This document shows, piece by piece, positions 1 through 7,385 of a stretch of 7,385 nt of DNA. The position numbers were made by a program, and so were the translations under genes. This stretch comes from Deltaproteobacteria bacterium (lineage in GTDB: Bacteria > Desulfobacterota > Desulfobulbia > Desulfobulbales > Desulfocapsaceae), in the NCBI GenBank assembly GCA_021779275.1, contig JAJYAX010000068.1, positions 1 to 7,385 on the forward strand. The letters run 5' to 3'. Below the pieces are notes generated by a model. That model was not told the DNA's origin. It worked only from the letters and a program-made list of their open reading frames with translations, and ran no database searches. Positions within the stretch are counted from its first letter, which is position 1. The number at the start of each line of letters is the position of its first letter.

Positions 1-666
1 CATGATTATAATGCACTCCACAAGGTGACTCAAGGTCCCGTTGGCAAAATGCTGTTGTCCAAGCTCGAATCCAAAGGCATAACGGGGTTGGCGTTCTGGG
101 ACAACGGTTTTAAGTCGTTCTCCGCCAACACTCCAATCAAAGTTCCGGATGATCTGAAAGGGAAGAAACTCCGCATCCAGTCTTCCAAGGTCCTCGAAGC
201 ACAGATGAGGGCGCTGCACGCCATCCCGCAGACGATGGCATTCTCCGAGGTCTATCAGGCCCTGCAGACCGGCGTTGTCGATGGTACCGAAAATCCTATC
301 TCCAACTTCTACACCCAGAAAATGAACGAGGTGCAGAAATATCTGACCATTACCGATCATGGCTACCTGGGATATGCGGTTATCGTCAACAAGAAATTCT
401 GGGATGGACTGCCCGCCGATGTGCGGGGTGAGTTGGAGACCGCCATGAACGAAGCGACTGATTATGCAAATAAGATTGCTAAAGAGAAAAACGACCAAGA
501 CCTTGAGTCGGTAAAAGCTACCGGCAAGACCACGGTTACGGTTCTGACCCCGGAAGAACGCGCCGTTTGGCGGAAAGCCCTCATTCCGGTGCACGAAGAA
601 ATGGCCGGTCGTATCGGCAAAGATACCATTAATGCAGTATACCAGGCTACAGGCTTCACCAAATAA
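1..666 (+). CDS. dctP: TRAP transporter solute-binding protein, DctP family (5' end outside window)
   Basis: This is the C-terminal two thirds (221 residues visible) of a periplasmic solute-binding protein that hands a carboxylate substrate to the DctQ-DctM permease. The frame is open to base 1, so the true start and signal peptide lie upstream; the GTG at 25 is an internal Val codon. The sequence shows the DctP signatures: FWDNGFKSFSAN, then GKKLRIQSS with the conserved Arg (fragment residue 58) that in this family salt-bridges the substrate carboxylate, then FSEVYQALQTGVVDGTENP with the conserved Asn (residue 98), and the late LGYAVIVNKKFWDGLP stretch. The look is that of C4-dicarboxylate binding members, but the ligand (malate, fumarate, succinate or a related acid) is inferred. 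dctQ and dctM follow directly, completing the transporter. The gene ends at TAA 664-666. Confidence 0.94.
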   Translation, partial: HDYNALHKVTQGPVGKMLLSKLESKGITGLAFWDNGFKSFSANTPIKVPDDLKGKKLRIQSSKVLEAQMRALHAIPQTMAFSEVYQALQTGVVDGTENPISNFYTQKMNEVQKYLTITDHGYLGYAVIVNKKFWDGLPADVRGELETAMNEATDYANKIAKEKNDQDLESVKATGKTTVTVLTPEERAVWRKALIPVHEEMAGRIGKDTINAVYQATGFTK

Positions 667-686
667 CAAAAACCCAGTGCGAGAAG

Positions 687-719
687 AGACAGGGGGCTGA
701 TTCCATCCGCCCCCTGTCT
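687..719 (+). terminator. GC-rich intercistronic stem-loop after dctP
   Basis: A perfect 11-bp stem (687-697 with 709-719, including GGGGG/CCCCC) closes an 11-base loop 20 bases after the dctP stop. It is not followed by a U-tract, so it is a poor stand-alone intrinsic terminator. In TRAP and ABC operons such a hairpin often protects or attenuates the mRNA so that the binding protein is made in excess over the permease; that role here is inference. Just after it, TACGGAAG occurs twice with a 10-base period (722-729, 732-739). No convincing promoter was found between the hairpin and dctQ. Confidence 0.5.
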
Positions 720-811
720 GTTACGGAAGAATACGGAAGTAATGACAATTTTTTATCAATTTCCTACTCATATATACTGCTTGGTTAACTGCATGCAGGA
801 GAAAAAACCAT

Positions 812-1447
812 ATGTTGAAATTTCTTGATCATCTGGAGGAATGGATAATCACTTTCCTCATCGCCGCCGCGACAATCATAATCTTTCTTTCCGTCATCCA
901 CCGATACGCAGCAGGCATTCCTATTCCCGGCGTGCAGCTTTGGTTGATCTCACTTAATTTCGGTTGGGCGCAGGAACTCTGTATCTTCATGTTTGTATGG
1001 ATGGCCAAATTCGGCGCCGCTTATGGCGTGCGCTCCGGCATTCATGTGGGCGTGGATGTCCTCGTTAATCGCCTGCCTCCGGAATGGCGCAATAAATCGG
1101 TGCTGCTCGCCCTCTTCGGCGGCGCACTCTTCACCGGTATCATCGCCACTCTGGGTGCGCGTTTCATTTGGGAGAACGGCATGCATTATGCTGTATTTCA
1201 TTTGTTTGGACTCCCCACAGGCATTCTGCCTCAAGGACCTACAACACCCGATCTGGAGTGGCCGACCTGGTTCGTCTATTCGGCCGTGCCGATGGGCTCG
1301 TCTTTGATGTGTTTTCGTTTTCTACAAGTGGCATGGGGCTTTATCCGCCGAGGAGAACTGCCACACCATGATCATGCCCATGTCGATGGCCTTAGCGATG
1401 ACGACCTGAGCTTTGAAGAAGAACTGCTCAAAGGAGGTGCGAAATGA
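812..1447 (+). CDS. dctQ: TRAP transporter small permease subunit, DctQ family
   Basis: This 211-residue inner-membrane protein is the small integral subunit that pairs with DctM. Four hydrophobic helices are visible: about residues 11-30, 48-70, 97-119 and 152-178. Family features include the Trp/Gln/Glu patch WAQELCIFMFVWM at the start of helix 2 and the following HVGVDVLVNRLP (78-89), the usual DctQ H(I/V)xVD motif before helix 3. A Pro/Gly-rich loop (about 133-151) separates helices 3 and 4. The start is ATG 812, with AGGAG at 797-801 ten bases upstream. The cytoplasmic tail is His-rich (HHDHAH, 185-190) and then acidic. The stop overlaps the dctM start (ATGA, 1444-1447), so translation is probably coupled. 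Confidence 0.94.
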   Translation: MLKFLDHLEEWIITFLIAAATIIIFLSVIHRYAAGIPIPGVQLWLISLNFGWAQELCIFMFVWMAKFGAAYGVRSGIHVGVDVLVNRLPPEWRNKSVLLALFGGALFTGIIATLGARFIWENGMHYAVFHLFGLPTGILPQGPTTPDLEWPTWFVYSAVPMGSSLMCFRFLQVAWGFIRRGELPHHDHAHVDGLSDDDLSFEEELLKGGAK

Positions 1448-2829
1448 GCACAGCGGAACAAACCTTTTTACCTCCGATGACAAAAACACGGGCGGGCGTC
1501 TATCTTATCACTATCGCCTGTACCCTTATCGGGATAGGATTTCTCGGGAATGCCGGTATTGTCTTCGCGCTGTTGCTCGCACTCATGCTGACCGGTATAC
1601 CGGTCTCGATTGCGCTTGGATTGACCGTTTTGACATTTCTGTTTCTGATGACGAATGTACCGGTCGAAGCCGTGGCCCTCAAGCTCTTCACAGGCATCGA
1701 AAAATTTGAAATCATGGCGATCCCGTTCTTTATCCTGGCCGGAAACTTCCTGACCCATGGCGGTGTTGCCAAGCGGATGATAGCCTTTGCCACCAGCATG
1801 GTCGGCCACTGGCACGGCGGGTTGGGCCTCGCGGGCATTTTAGCCTGCTCCATGTTTGCGCTGGTCTGCGGATCAAGTGTCGCAACCGTTGTCGCTATCG
1901 GTTCGATCATCCTGCCGGCCATGGTCAAGCAGGGGTATCCGATGCGCTTTGGGGCCGGCATCATCGTCTGCGCGGGCTCCCTCGGCATCCTGATGCTCCC
2001 CTCGATCCCGAAGGTGATCTACGCTATCGCCACGAATACCTCGATCGGCGCACTCTTTGTCGCGGGCCTGATACCCGGGATTCTGCTCACGACCATGCTC
2101 TGCTTCGTCACCTGGTATGTCGCAAAAAAACGCAAATATAAACGTCTGCCGAAAGCAACCTGGAGAGAGCGCTGGACATCATTTCGCGCCAGTATCTGGG
2201 GCCTGATGCTGGTGGTCATCATCGTCGGCGGCATCTACTCCGGTATCTTCACGGCAACCGAAGCGGCCGCCATGTCCGCCGTGTACGCGTTCTTCATCTC
2301 CGTGTACGTTTATAAGGACCTTACCCTCAAGGACGTACCTAGAGTTCTGCTGACATCGGCCAATTTGAGTGCCATGCTGCTCTACATCATAACCAATGCG
2401 GTGTTATTTTCATTCCTGATGTCGAACGAAAACATCCCTCAGGCAATGGCCGACTGGATACTCGGCAAGGACCTTGGAGTCGTGGGATTCCTGATGCTTG
2501 TAAACATACTGCTTCTACTCGCCGGTAACGTCATGGAACCCTCCTCGATCATCCTGATATTTGCCCCGATTCTGTTTCCGGCCGCGATGCGCCTGGGAAT
2601 CAACCCTGTACATTTCGGCATCCTGATCGATGCCAACATGGAAGTAGGCCTATGCCATCCGCCCGTCGGCCTGAATCTCTACGTGGCCAGCGGTATTTCG
2701 AGGCTCAGCATTACCGAACTCACCGTGGCGGTGATACCGTGGCTCTCCACCATGGTGGTATTTCTGATAATCGTAACGTACTGGCCGACGCTGTCAATCT
2801 GGCTGCCTAAGGTAATGGGTATGATGTAA
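1444..2829 (+). CDS. dctM: TRAP transporter large permease subunit, DctM family
   Basis: This 461-residue multi-spanning protein is the transport channel of the TRAP system and belongs to the ion transporter superfamily. It is slightly longer than typical DctM because of a short N-terminal lead of about 15 residues. Signature stretches are MAIPFFILAGNFL (91-103), CGSSVATVVAIGSIILPAM (142-160), GSLGILMLPSIP (178-189), GGIYSGIFTATEAAAMSAVYA (262-282) and, near the C-terminus, NMEVGLCHPPVGLNLYVASG (398-417). These cover both inverted halves with their re-entrant loops. Start ATG 1444 has GGAGG at 1433-1437 six bases upstream and overlaps the dctQ stop. At residue 185 the first Pro of the usual PPSIP loop motif is Leu. 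Together with dctP and dctQ this makes a complete secondary transporter driven by Na+ or H+. Confidence 0.95.
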   Translation: MSTAEQTFLPPMTKTRAGVYLITIACTLIGIGFLGNAGIVFALLLALMLTGIPVSIALGLTVLTFLFLMTNVPVEAVALKLFTGIEKFEIMAIPFFILAGNFLTHGGVAKRMIAFATSMVGHWHGGLGLAGILACSMFALVCGSSVATVVAIGSIILPAMVKQGYPMRFGAGIIVCAGSLGILMLPSIPKVIYAIATNTSIGALFVAGLIPGILLTTMLCFVTWYVAKKRKYKRLPKATWRERWTSFRASIWGLMLVVIIVGGIYSGIFTATEAAAMSAVYAFFISVYVYKDLTLKDVPRVLLTSANLSAMLLYIITNAVLFSFLMSNENIPQAMADWILGKDLGVVGFLMLVNILLLLAGNVMEPSSIILIFAPILFPAAMRLGINPVHFGILIDANMEVGLCHPPVGLNLYVASGISRLSITELTVAVIPWLSTMVVFLIIVTYWPTLSIWLPKVMGMM

Positions 2830-2844
2830 CTTGCAGCAGTAGAA

Positions 2845-2919
2845 AGTCTGCTGGCCATGCTACAGAGAGGATCATAGCCAGCAGAACCAAATGTCCGCGA
2901 CTCAGCCGGGCAGCAGACT
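2845..2919 (+). other. Mutually exclusive hairpins in the dctM-downstream spacer
   Basis: One segment, AGTCTGCTGGC (2845-2855), can pair in two ways: TCTGCTGGC with GCCAGCAGA (2877-2885), or AGTCTGCTG with CAGCAGACT (2911-2919). A third CAGCAG at 2834-2839 can pair with CTGCTG 2848-2853 as a short local hairpin. The pairs are visible directly. An attenuator-like or mRNA-processing role is only inference. No U-tract follows the first hairpin; a T6 run lies at 2936-2941, before the next gene's ribosome binding site. Confidence 0.3.
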
Positions 2920-2953
2920 GAAAGGCACCTCACACTTTTTTCAGGAACCCATT

Positions 2954-3370
2954 ATGTCCGACCACATATTCATTTATCTGATTGTCGCATTTAACGCGTT
3001 TTGCCAGCTCCTTCTTATCCGGCGGCAGAAACTTGCTCATACCATAAAATGGAGAGTCTGCTGCTTTGCCGGTGCTTTCCCGATAGTGATAATGGTGTTA
3101 ATGCGTCTTTTGATCGTCACGGGGTTAATCCATGGAAACGTTGCCGAACAAACACTTGCTGAACACTCTCTTACAAAAGTGGCAAGTATCCTGCTGATTG
3201 CCGGGCCATGGTTGGTGACACTCGCGGTAATTCTTACCAAGATGAAAGAAAAACTGCGTGTCCTCATATCACAATCTCCTCCTGCAAAATCTCTGGAAAA
3301 AGTTGAAGATTACACAGGATACAGAAACGAACAATTACCGGAAGTTGGTCAATCGGGACCAAACCAATAA
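2954..3370 (+). CDS. Small integral membrane protein of unknown function (three helices)
   Basis: I do not recognise this 138-residue protein. It shows three hydrophobic helices, about residues 3-22, 36-58 and 76-95, joined by basic loops (LIRRQKLAHTIKWR, 21-34) and followed by a hydrophilic tail (96-138) that starts with KMKEKLR. The start at ATG 2954 is preferred because AGGA (2943-2946) sits seven bases upstream and the protein then begins directly with helix 1. An in-frame ATG at 2891 would add 21 polar residues but has no well-placed ribosome binding site. It lies between dctM and malic enzyme on the same strand, so it may be an accessory of C4-dicarboxylate uptake. That is guilt by association only; no motif supports it. 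Confidence 0.75.
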   Translation: MSDHIFIYLIVAFNAFCQLLLIRRQKLAHTIKWRVCCFAGAFPIVIMVLMRLLIVTGLIHGNVAEQTLAEHSLTKVASILLIAGPWLVTLAVILTKMKEKLRVLISQSPPAKSLEKVEDYTGYRNEQLPEVGQSGPNQ

Positions 3371-3450
3371 CGACCGGATAGAGGCGACCCTCCAACCATA
3401 TGCTTTGTATGGCTTTCAAAAAGAGGGCGTTCCTGCATCCGGTTGTCGTT
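3369..3450 (+). other. Nested stem-loop region upstream of malic enzyme
   Basis: Almost the whole spacer folds as nested arms. The outer arm is AACGACCGGAT (3369-3379) with ATCCGGTTGTCGTT (3437-3450), broken by a 3-base bulge. The middle arm is CCCTC (3388-3392) with GAGGG (3423-3427), and the inner one is CCATA (3396-3400) with TATGG (3408-3412). It begins at the stop codon of the small membrane gene and ends about 16 bases before the first ATG of the next gene. No U-tract follows. It could be a structured leader, an mRNA-stabilising element or a copy of a dispersed palindromic repeat; the sequence alone does not decide. Confidence 0.45.
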
Positions 3451-3459
3451 AAAAAGTGA

Positions 3460-5259
<1,800 letters not shown>

Positions 5260-5275
5260 GGCGAACACTGGAGCC

Positions 5276-5830
5276 ATGAACAAAATACTCTCGATGACAT
5301 TTTTGTTCATGGTTATCGCAGTAAATGCCTGGGGGAGCGGCGGTTACATCTTCCCTGATTATTACCGTCTCTTGGTGAACGGGATGGCCGTCACCCTGAA
5401 TCTCGGCATCTCCCGGGAGGGGATCCTGTTCCTGAAACTCAATGAATCCGAATATCCGATCATTGAACCGGACGCCTTCAAGCGGGGGACGGAACAGGCC
5501 ATGGAATATACCCAGGCGCTCCAGCAGGGAGGAAAGAGTGCGGCGGATGTATCCGCATCCGGAGCAGATACATCACCTCTTCCGCTCTATGCCTCTGCTT
5601 CACCACAAGAGAGGGACAAGACCAGGTTTTTTATTCTGGTATTCGACCACCGGAGCACCGCGGGCAGATATCCGATTAAAATCTCCTTTTATGACAGGAT
5701 GCACCAGCCCCAGAGTTTTGATTTTCCGCCGGGAGAACTGCAGTATCTGCAGAAAACTATTGACATAGCCTTGGAAAATAAGGCGGACGCCATGGCAAAG
5801 GCGCAAGCCTCTCGCGATGACGGCCGGTAG
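5276..5830 (+). CDS. Probable exported protein of unknown function
   Basis: I do not recognise this family. From ATG 5276 the product is 184 residues and starts with a Sec-type signal peptide (MNKILSMTFLFMVIAVNAWG), probably cleaved after residue 18 or 20. The mature part has mixed strand-like stretches (YYRLLVNGMAVTLNLG; RFFILVFDH; YPIKISFYD), a low-complexity Ser/Ala/Gly linker (about 84-110) and a charged helical C-terminus. The frame is open further upstream, with ATGs at 5231 and 5252 overlapping the end of malic enzyme. Those starts would place a polar stretch before the hydrophobic core, so 5276 is preferred, although GGAG (5270-5273) is unusually close to it. It lies 16 bases after the malic enzyme stop and is probably co-translated from the same mRNA. 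Likely location is the periplasm or cell surface. Confidence 0.7.
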   Translation: MNKILSMTFLFMVIAVNAWGSGGYIFPDYYRLLVNGMAVTLNLGISREGILFLKLNESEYPIIEPDAFKRGTEQAMEYTQALQQGGKSAADVSASGADTSPLPLYASASPQERDKTRFFILVFDHRSTAGRYPIKISFYDRMHQPQSFDFPPGELQYLQKTIDIALENKADAMAKAQASRDDGR

Positions 5831-5893
5831 AGTAAGACAGTGGAAGAGGAAAACGGACCTTCGTTCAAGGAAGCTAAGATATCTTGACTCAGC

Positions 5894-6137
5894 AACATTC
5901 ACCTGAGTGACACACGCGGACAAGTCATAAGTATCATAGGATCCCTCTGCAATAGTATACCCATTCAAACCGGCTCCGACATAACTCCTGTAGCTCATCA
6001 CGGAATATTCTACCGAATCAAAACTTAAATCCGCCACCACGCCGTCAGTGTCATGAGGATGTTTTAAACCCAGGGCATGACCGATCATGGACGTAGGCAT
6101 CATAATCGTAACCACCATCGTCGATGAACCCCGGCCA
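5894..6137 (-). pseudogene. Remnant of a serralysin-like (M10, RTX-type) zinc metalloprotease
   Basis: On the minus strand one frame reads IGHALGLKHPHD, then FDSVEYSVMSYRSYVGAG and GYTIAEGSY. This matches the catalytic core of serralysins: the second half of HExxHxxGxxHP, and the Met-turn MSY whose Tyr binds zinc in that family. The missing first half, GFIDDGGYDYDAYVHE, is read just upstream in another frame (6128 down to 6085), so the HExxH motif is interrupted at about 6085-6086 by an apparent loss of two bases. After GYTIAEGSY (about 5936) the frame jumps to DTYDLSACVTQVNV, which looks like the start of the serralysin C-terminal region, so the intervening segment seems deleted. There is no upstream propeptide and no downstream glycine-rich RTX repeats. 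These enzymes are normally secreted by type I systems; this copy cannot be functional. Confidence 0.78.
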
Positions 6138-6302
6138 ATTTCTCCTTTTTCTCTCTCCACTATTGCCGACATCCCTGAGATTGATCTGGCTCTAGCGGAT
6201 AAAGATGATTATTTTGCAGGACCGGATCAGCCGATGATGATCTGGAGTCTGGAATGGCTTAGGAGTCTGTCGGATTATGCCCTTTTTCCCCATCTCTTCG
6301 TT

Positions 6303-6363
6303 AAACACGAAAAAATTATCCTCGGAATATTAGATATATGCCTCCGGAAATTTTTTCGTGTTT
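6303..6363. repeat. Perfect 15-bp inverted repeat with 31-base loop
   Basis: AAACACGAAAAAATT (6303-6317) is the exact reverse complement of AATTTTTTCGTGTTT (6349-6363). The AT-rich loop holds ATATTAGATATATG. The right arm overlaps the proposed -35 of the exporter promoter. It could be a regulator-binding site, the end of upstream transcription (the T6 lies inside the stem rather than after it), or the ends of a tiny mobile-element relic. No target-site duplication was seen. Confidence 0.6.
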
Positions 6364-6392
6364 GCCTCGATCTAAGAAAAAATTGATATAAT
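6362..6392 (+). promoter_or_regulatory. Probable sigma-70 promoter of the fsr-like gene
   Basis: A perfect -10 hexamer TATAAT lies at 6387-6392. A weak -35, TTGCCT (6362-6367, four of six consensus), is 19 bases upstream, slightly longer than ideal. Transcription would begin near 6399, giving a leader of about 30 bases before ATG 6432. The -35 overlaps the right arm of the inverted repeat, a suitable arrangement for repressor control; that is inference. Confidence 0.45.
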
Positions 6393-6431
6393 CCGGCAAA
6401 CTCCTAGGGAAGAGCGAAAAATCAACCGATA

Positions 6432-7385
6432 ATGATCCCCGTTAAAATGTTCGATACATCATCCGCCGGTACTGAAAAAATCGGTCTCAAGGTCCTCGGA
6501 GCCATCAGTTTCTCTCATTTTCTGAATGATATGCTCCAATCCCTGATCCCGGCAATATACCCCCAGCTGAAGGAGGCGTTTTCCCTCAGTTTCACCCAGA
6601 TTGGTCTGATTACGTTGACCTACCAGATTACAGCATCTCTGTTGCAACCGGCAGTCGGCCTCTATACTGACCGCCACCCCAGACCTTTTTCATTGTCCAT
6701 CGGCATGGGTTGCACCCTGATCGGGATGATAACCCTGGCCCTGGCCCCCAGTTACGGCCTGTTGCTGGTGGCTGTGGCCCTTGTCGGCACCGGCTCGTCC
6801 GTCTTCCACCCCGAATCTTCAAGGGTCGCCCGGATGGCATCCGCCGGACAATACGGCCTGGCCCAGTCCATCTTCCAGGTTGGCGGCAATGCCGGCACCG
6901 CAACGGGCCCCCTGCTGGCCGCCTTAATCGTTATCCCTCAGGGTCGTCACAGCCTGGCCTGGTTCTCCCTTGTCGCCTTGCTGGCGATGCTGATCCTGTT
7001 CAAGGTCGGCGGCTGGTACAAACGCAGGCAAATGGGAGAAAAACAGCGAAAGGCCCCTGAGCAGCCTGAAATTCGTGTCCGTACTGTGCTCTGGCCGCTG
7101 CTGATTCTGCTGGTCCTGATTTTCTCGAAATTTTTTTATCTGGCAAGCCTGAACAGCTATTTCATCTTCTATCTGATGCATAAATTCCATATCTCGGTCA
7201 TCTCCGGGCAGTTGCATCTCTTTGTCTTTCTGTTTGGAGCGGCTGCGGGAACGCTTCTGGGAGGCCCCATCGGGGACCGCATCGGACGCAAGCGGGTGAT
7301 CTGGGGATCTATCCTCGGGGTCGCACCGTTCACGCTGGTGCTGCCGTATGTGAACTTGTTCTGGACCGGACCTTTGACCTTTGTC
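6432..7385 (+). CDS. fsr: MFS exporter, fosmidomycin-resistance (Fsr) type (3' end outside window)
   Basis: The visible 318 residues (about three quarters of a protein of roughly 400) are an inner-membrane drug:H+ antiporter of the major facilitator superfamily. They closely follow E. coli Fsr as I recall it: GAISFSHFLNDMLQSLIPAI (23-42), FTQIGLITLTYQ (54-65), GTGSSVFHPESSRVARMAS (119-137), GLAQSIFQVGGN (142-153) and GDRIGRKRVIWGSILGVAPF (281-300). MFS loop motifs GLYTDRHPRP (76-85) and GGPIGDRIGRKR (277-288) lie after helices 2 and 8, with a basic central loop (195-216). The frame is closed upstream by TAG at 6405-6407 and there is no in-frame start before ATG 6432. No well-placed ribosome binding site precedes it; AGGGA at 6406-6410 is 21 bases away. 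ATG 6447 is an alternative. Substrate here is unproven; homologues often act as general efflux pumps. Confidence 0.93.
   Translation, partial: MIPVKMFDTSSAGTEKIGLKVLGAISFSHFLNDMLQSLIPAIYPQLKEAFSLSFTQIGLITLTYQITASLLQPAVGLYTDRHPRPFSLSIGMGCTLIGMITLALAPSYGLLLVAVALVGTGSSVFHPESSRVARMASAGQYGLAQSIFQVGGNAGTATGPLLAALIVIPQGRHSLAWFSLVALLAMLILFKVGGWYKRRQMGEKQRKAPEQPEIRVRTVLWPLLILLVLIFSKFFYLASLNSYFIFYLMHKFHISVISGQLHLFVFLFGAAAGTLLGGPIGDRIGRKRVIWGSILGVAPFTLVLPYVNLFWTGPLTFV

Larger units (their letters stand above)
5831..6431. other. Gene-free stretch with protease remnant, inverted repeat and promoter
   Basis: No intact gene is supported across these 600 bases. 5831-5893 shows only a 10-base palindrome (AAGATATCTT, 5876-5885). 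5894-6137 is a minus-strand protease remnant. 6138-6302 gave no recognisable protein in the frames read on either strand; a + strand open frame there (6087-6386) overlaps the remnant antisense and has no family features. 6303-6363 is a perfect inverted repeat and 6362-6392 a probable promoter for the exporter gene. No clear intrinsic terminator was found after 5830. Confidence 0.6.

Noticed and set aside
722..739. Direct repeat TACGGAAG twice with 10-base period
   Set aside because: Too short and only two copies; no basis to call an operator.
745..759. Possible FNR-type site (…ATCAA half) before dctQ
   Set aside because: Only one half matches; the partner half CAATT does not resemble TTGAT.
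742..778. Possible promoter before dctQ (ATGACA and TATACT)
   Set aside because: The spacing of 25 bases is too long and no better -35 lies at 16-18 bases from TATACT.
5876..5885. Palindrome AAGATATCTT
   Set aside because: A 10-base palindrome without neighbours or repeats can occur by chance.
5600..6172. Minus-strand open frame of 190 codons as an intact gene
   Set aside because: Only its middle part has protease similarity, the zinc motif is frameshifted, and its end runs antisense through the exported-protein gene; treated as a pseudogene remnant.
6087..6386. Open frame of 99 codons on the + strand
   Set aside because: Its first part is antisense to the protease remnant, it lacks a ribosome binding site and shows no family features.

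Overview
This window comes from a Gram-negative bacterium. It carries a tripartite TRAP transporter, a protein with a Sec-type signal peptide, and a gene very close in sequence to the fosmidomycin-resistance exporter Fsr. Gene content, with C4-dicarboxylate uptake next to malic enzyme, and moderately GC-rich coding would suit a Desulfobacterota (deltaproteobacterial) or similar anaerobe. That placement is an impression, not a proof. Every intact gene reads on the + strand.

Layout. The window opens inside dctP, the periplasmic solute-binding protein of a C4-dicarboxylate-type TRAP transporter (1-666). A GC-rich stem-loop (687-719) follows, then dctQ (812-1447) and dctM (1444-2829), which overlap by ATGA. 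Next comes a small three-helix membrane protein of unknown function (2954-3370). A nested stem-loop region (3369-3450) leads into a large-type malic enzyme (3466-5259) with an unusual N-terminal extension. Sixteen bases later is a small gene for a probable exported protein of unknown function (5276-5830).

The stretch 5831-6431 has no intact gene. On its minus strand lies a decayed piece of a serralysin-like (M10) zinc metalloprotease. The HExxH motif is split by an apparent 2-base deletion, and a second junction removes the segment between the Met-turn region and what looks like the start of the C-terminal domain. The same stretch holds a perfect 15-bp inverted repeat (6303-6363) touching a good -10 box (6387-6392), the likely promoter of the last gene. 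That gene is an Fsr-type MFS exporter that runs off the window end (6432-7385).

How the genes fit together. The TRAP system would import malate, fumarate or succinate using an ion gradient. Malic enzyme would turn malate into pyruvate and CO2 with production of NAD(P)H. The two small unknown genes sit in line with this module and may be co-transcribed with it. The exporter appears to be a separate transcription unit. No mobile element, CRISPR array, tRNA or rRNA was seen.
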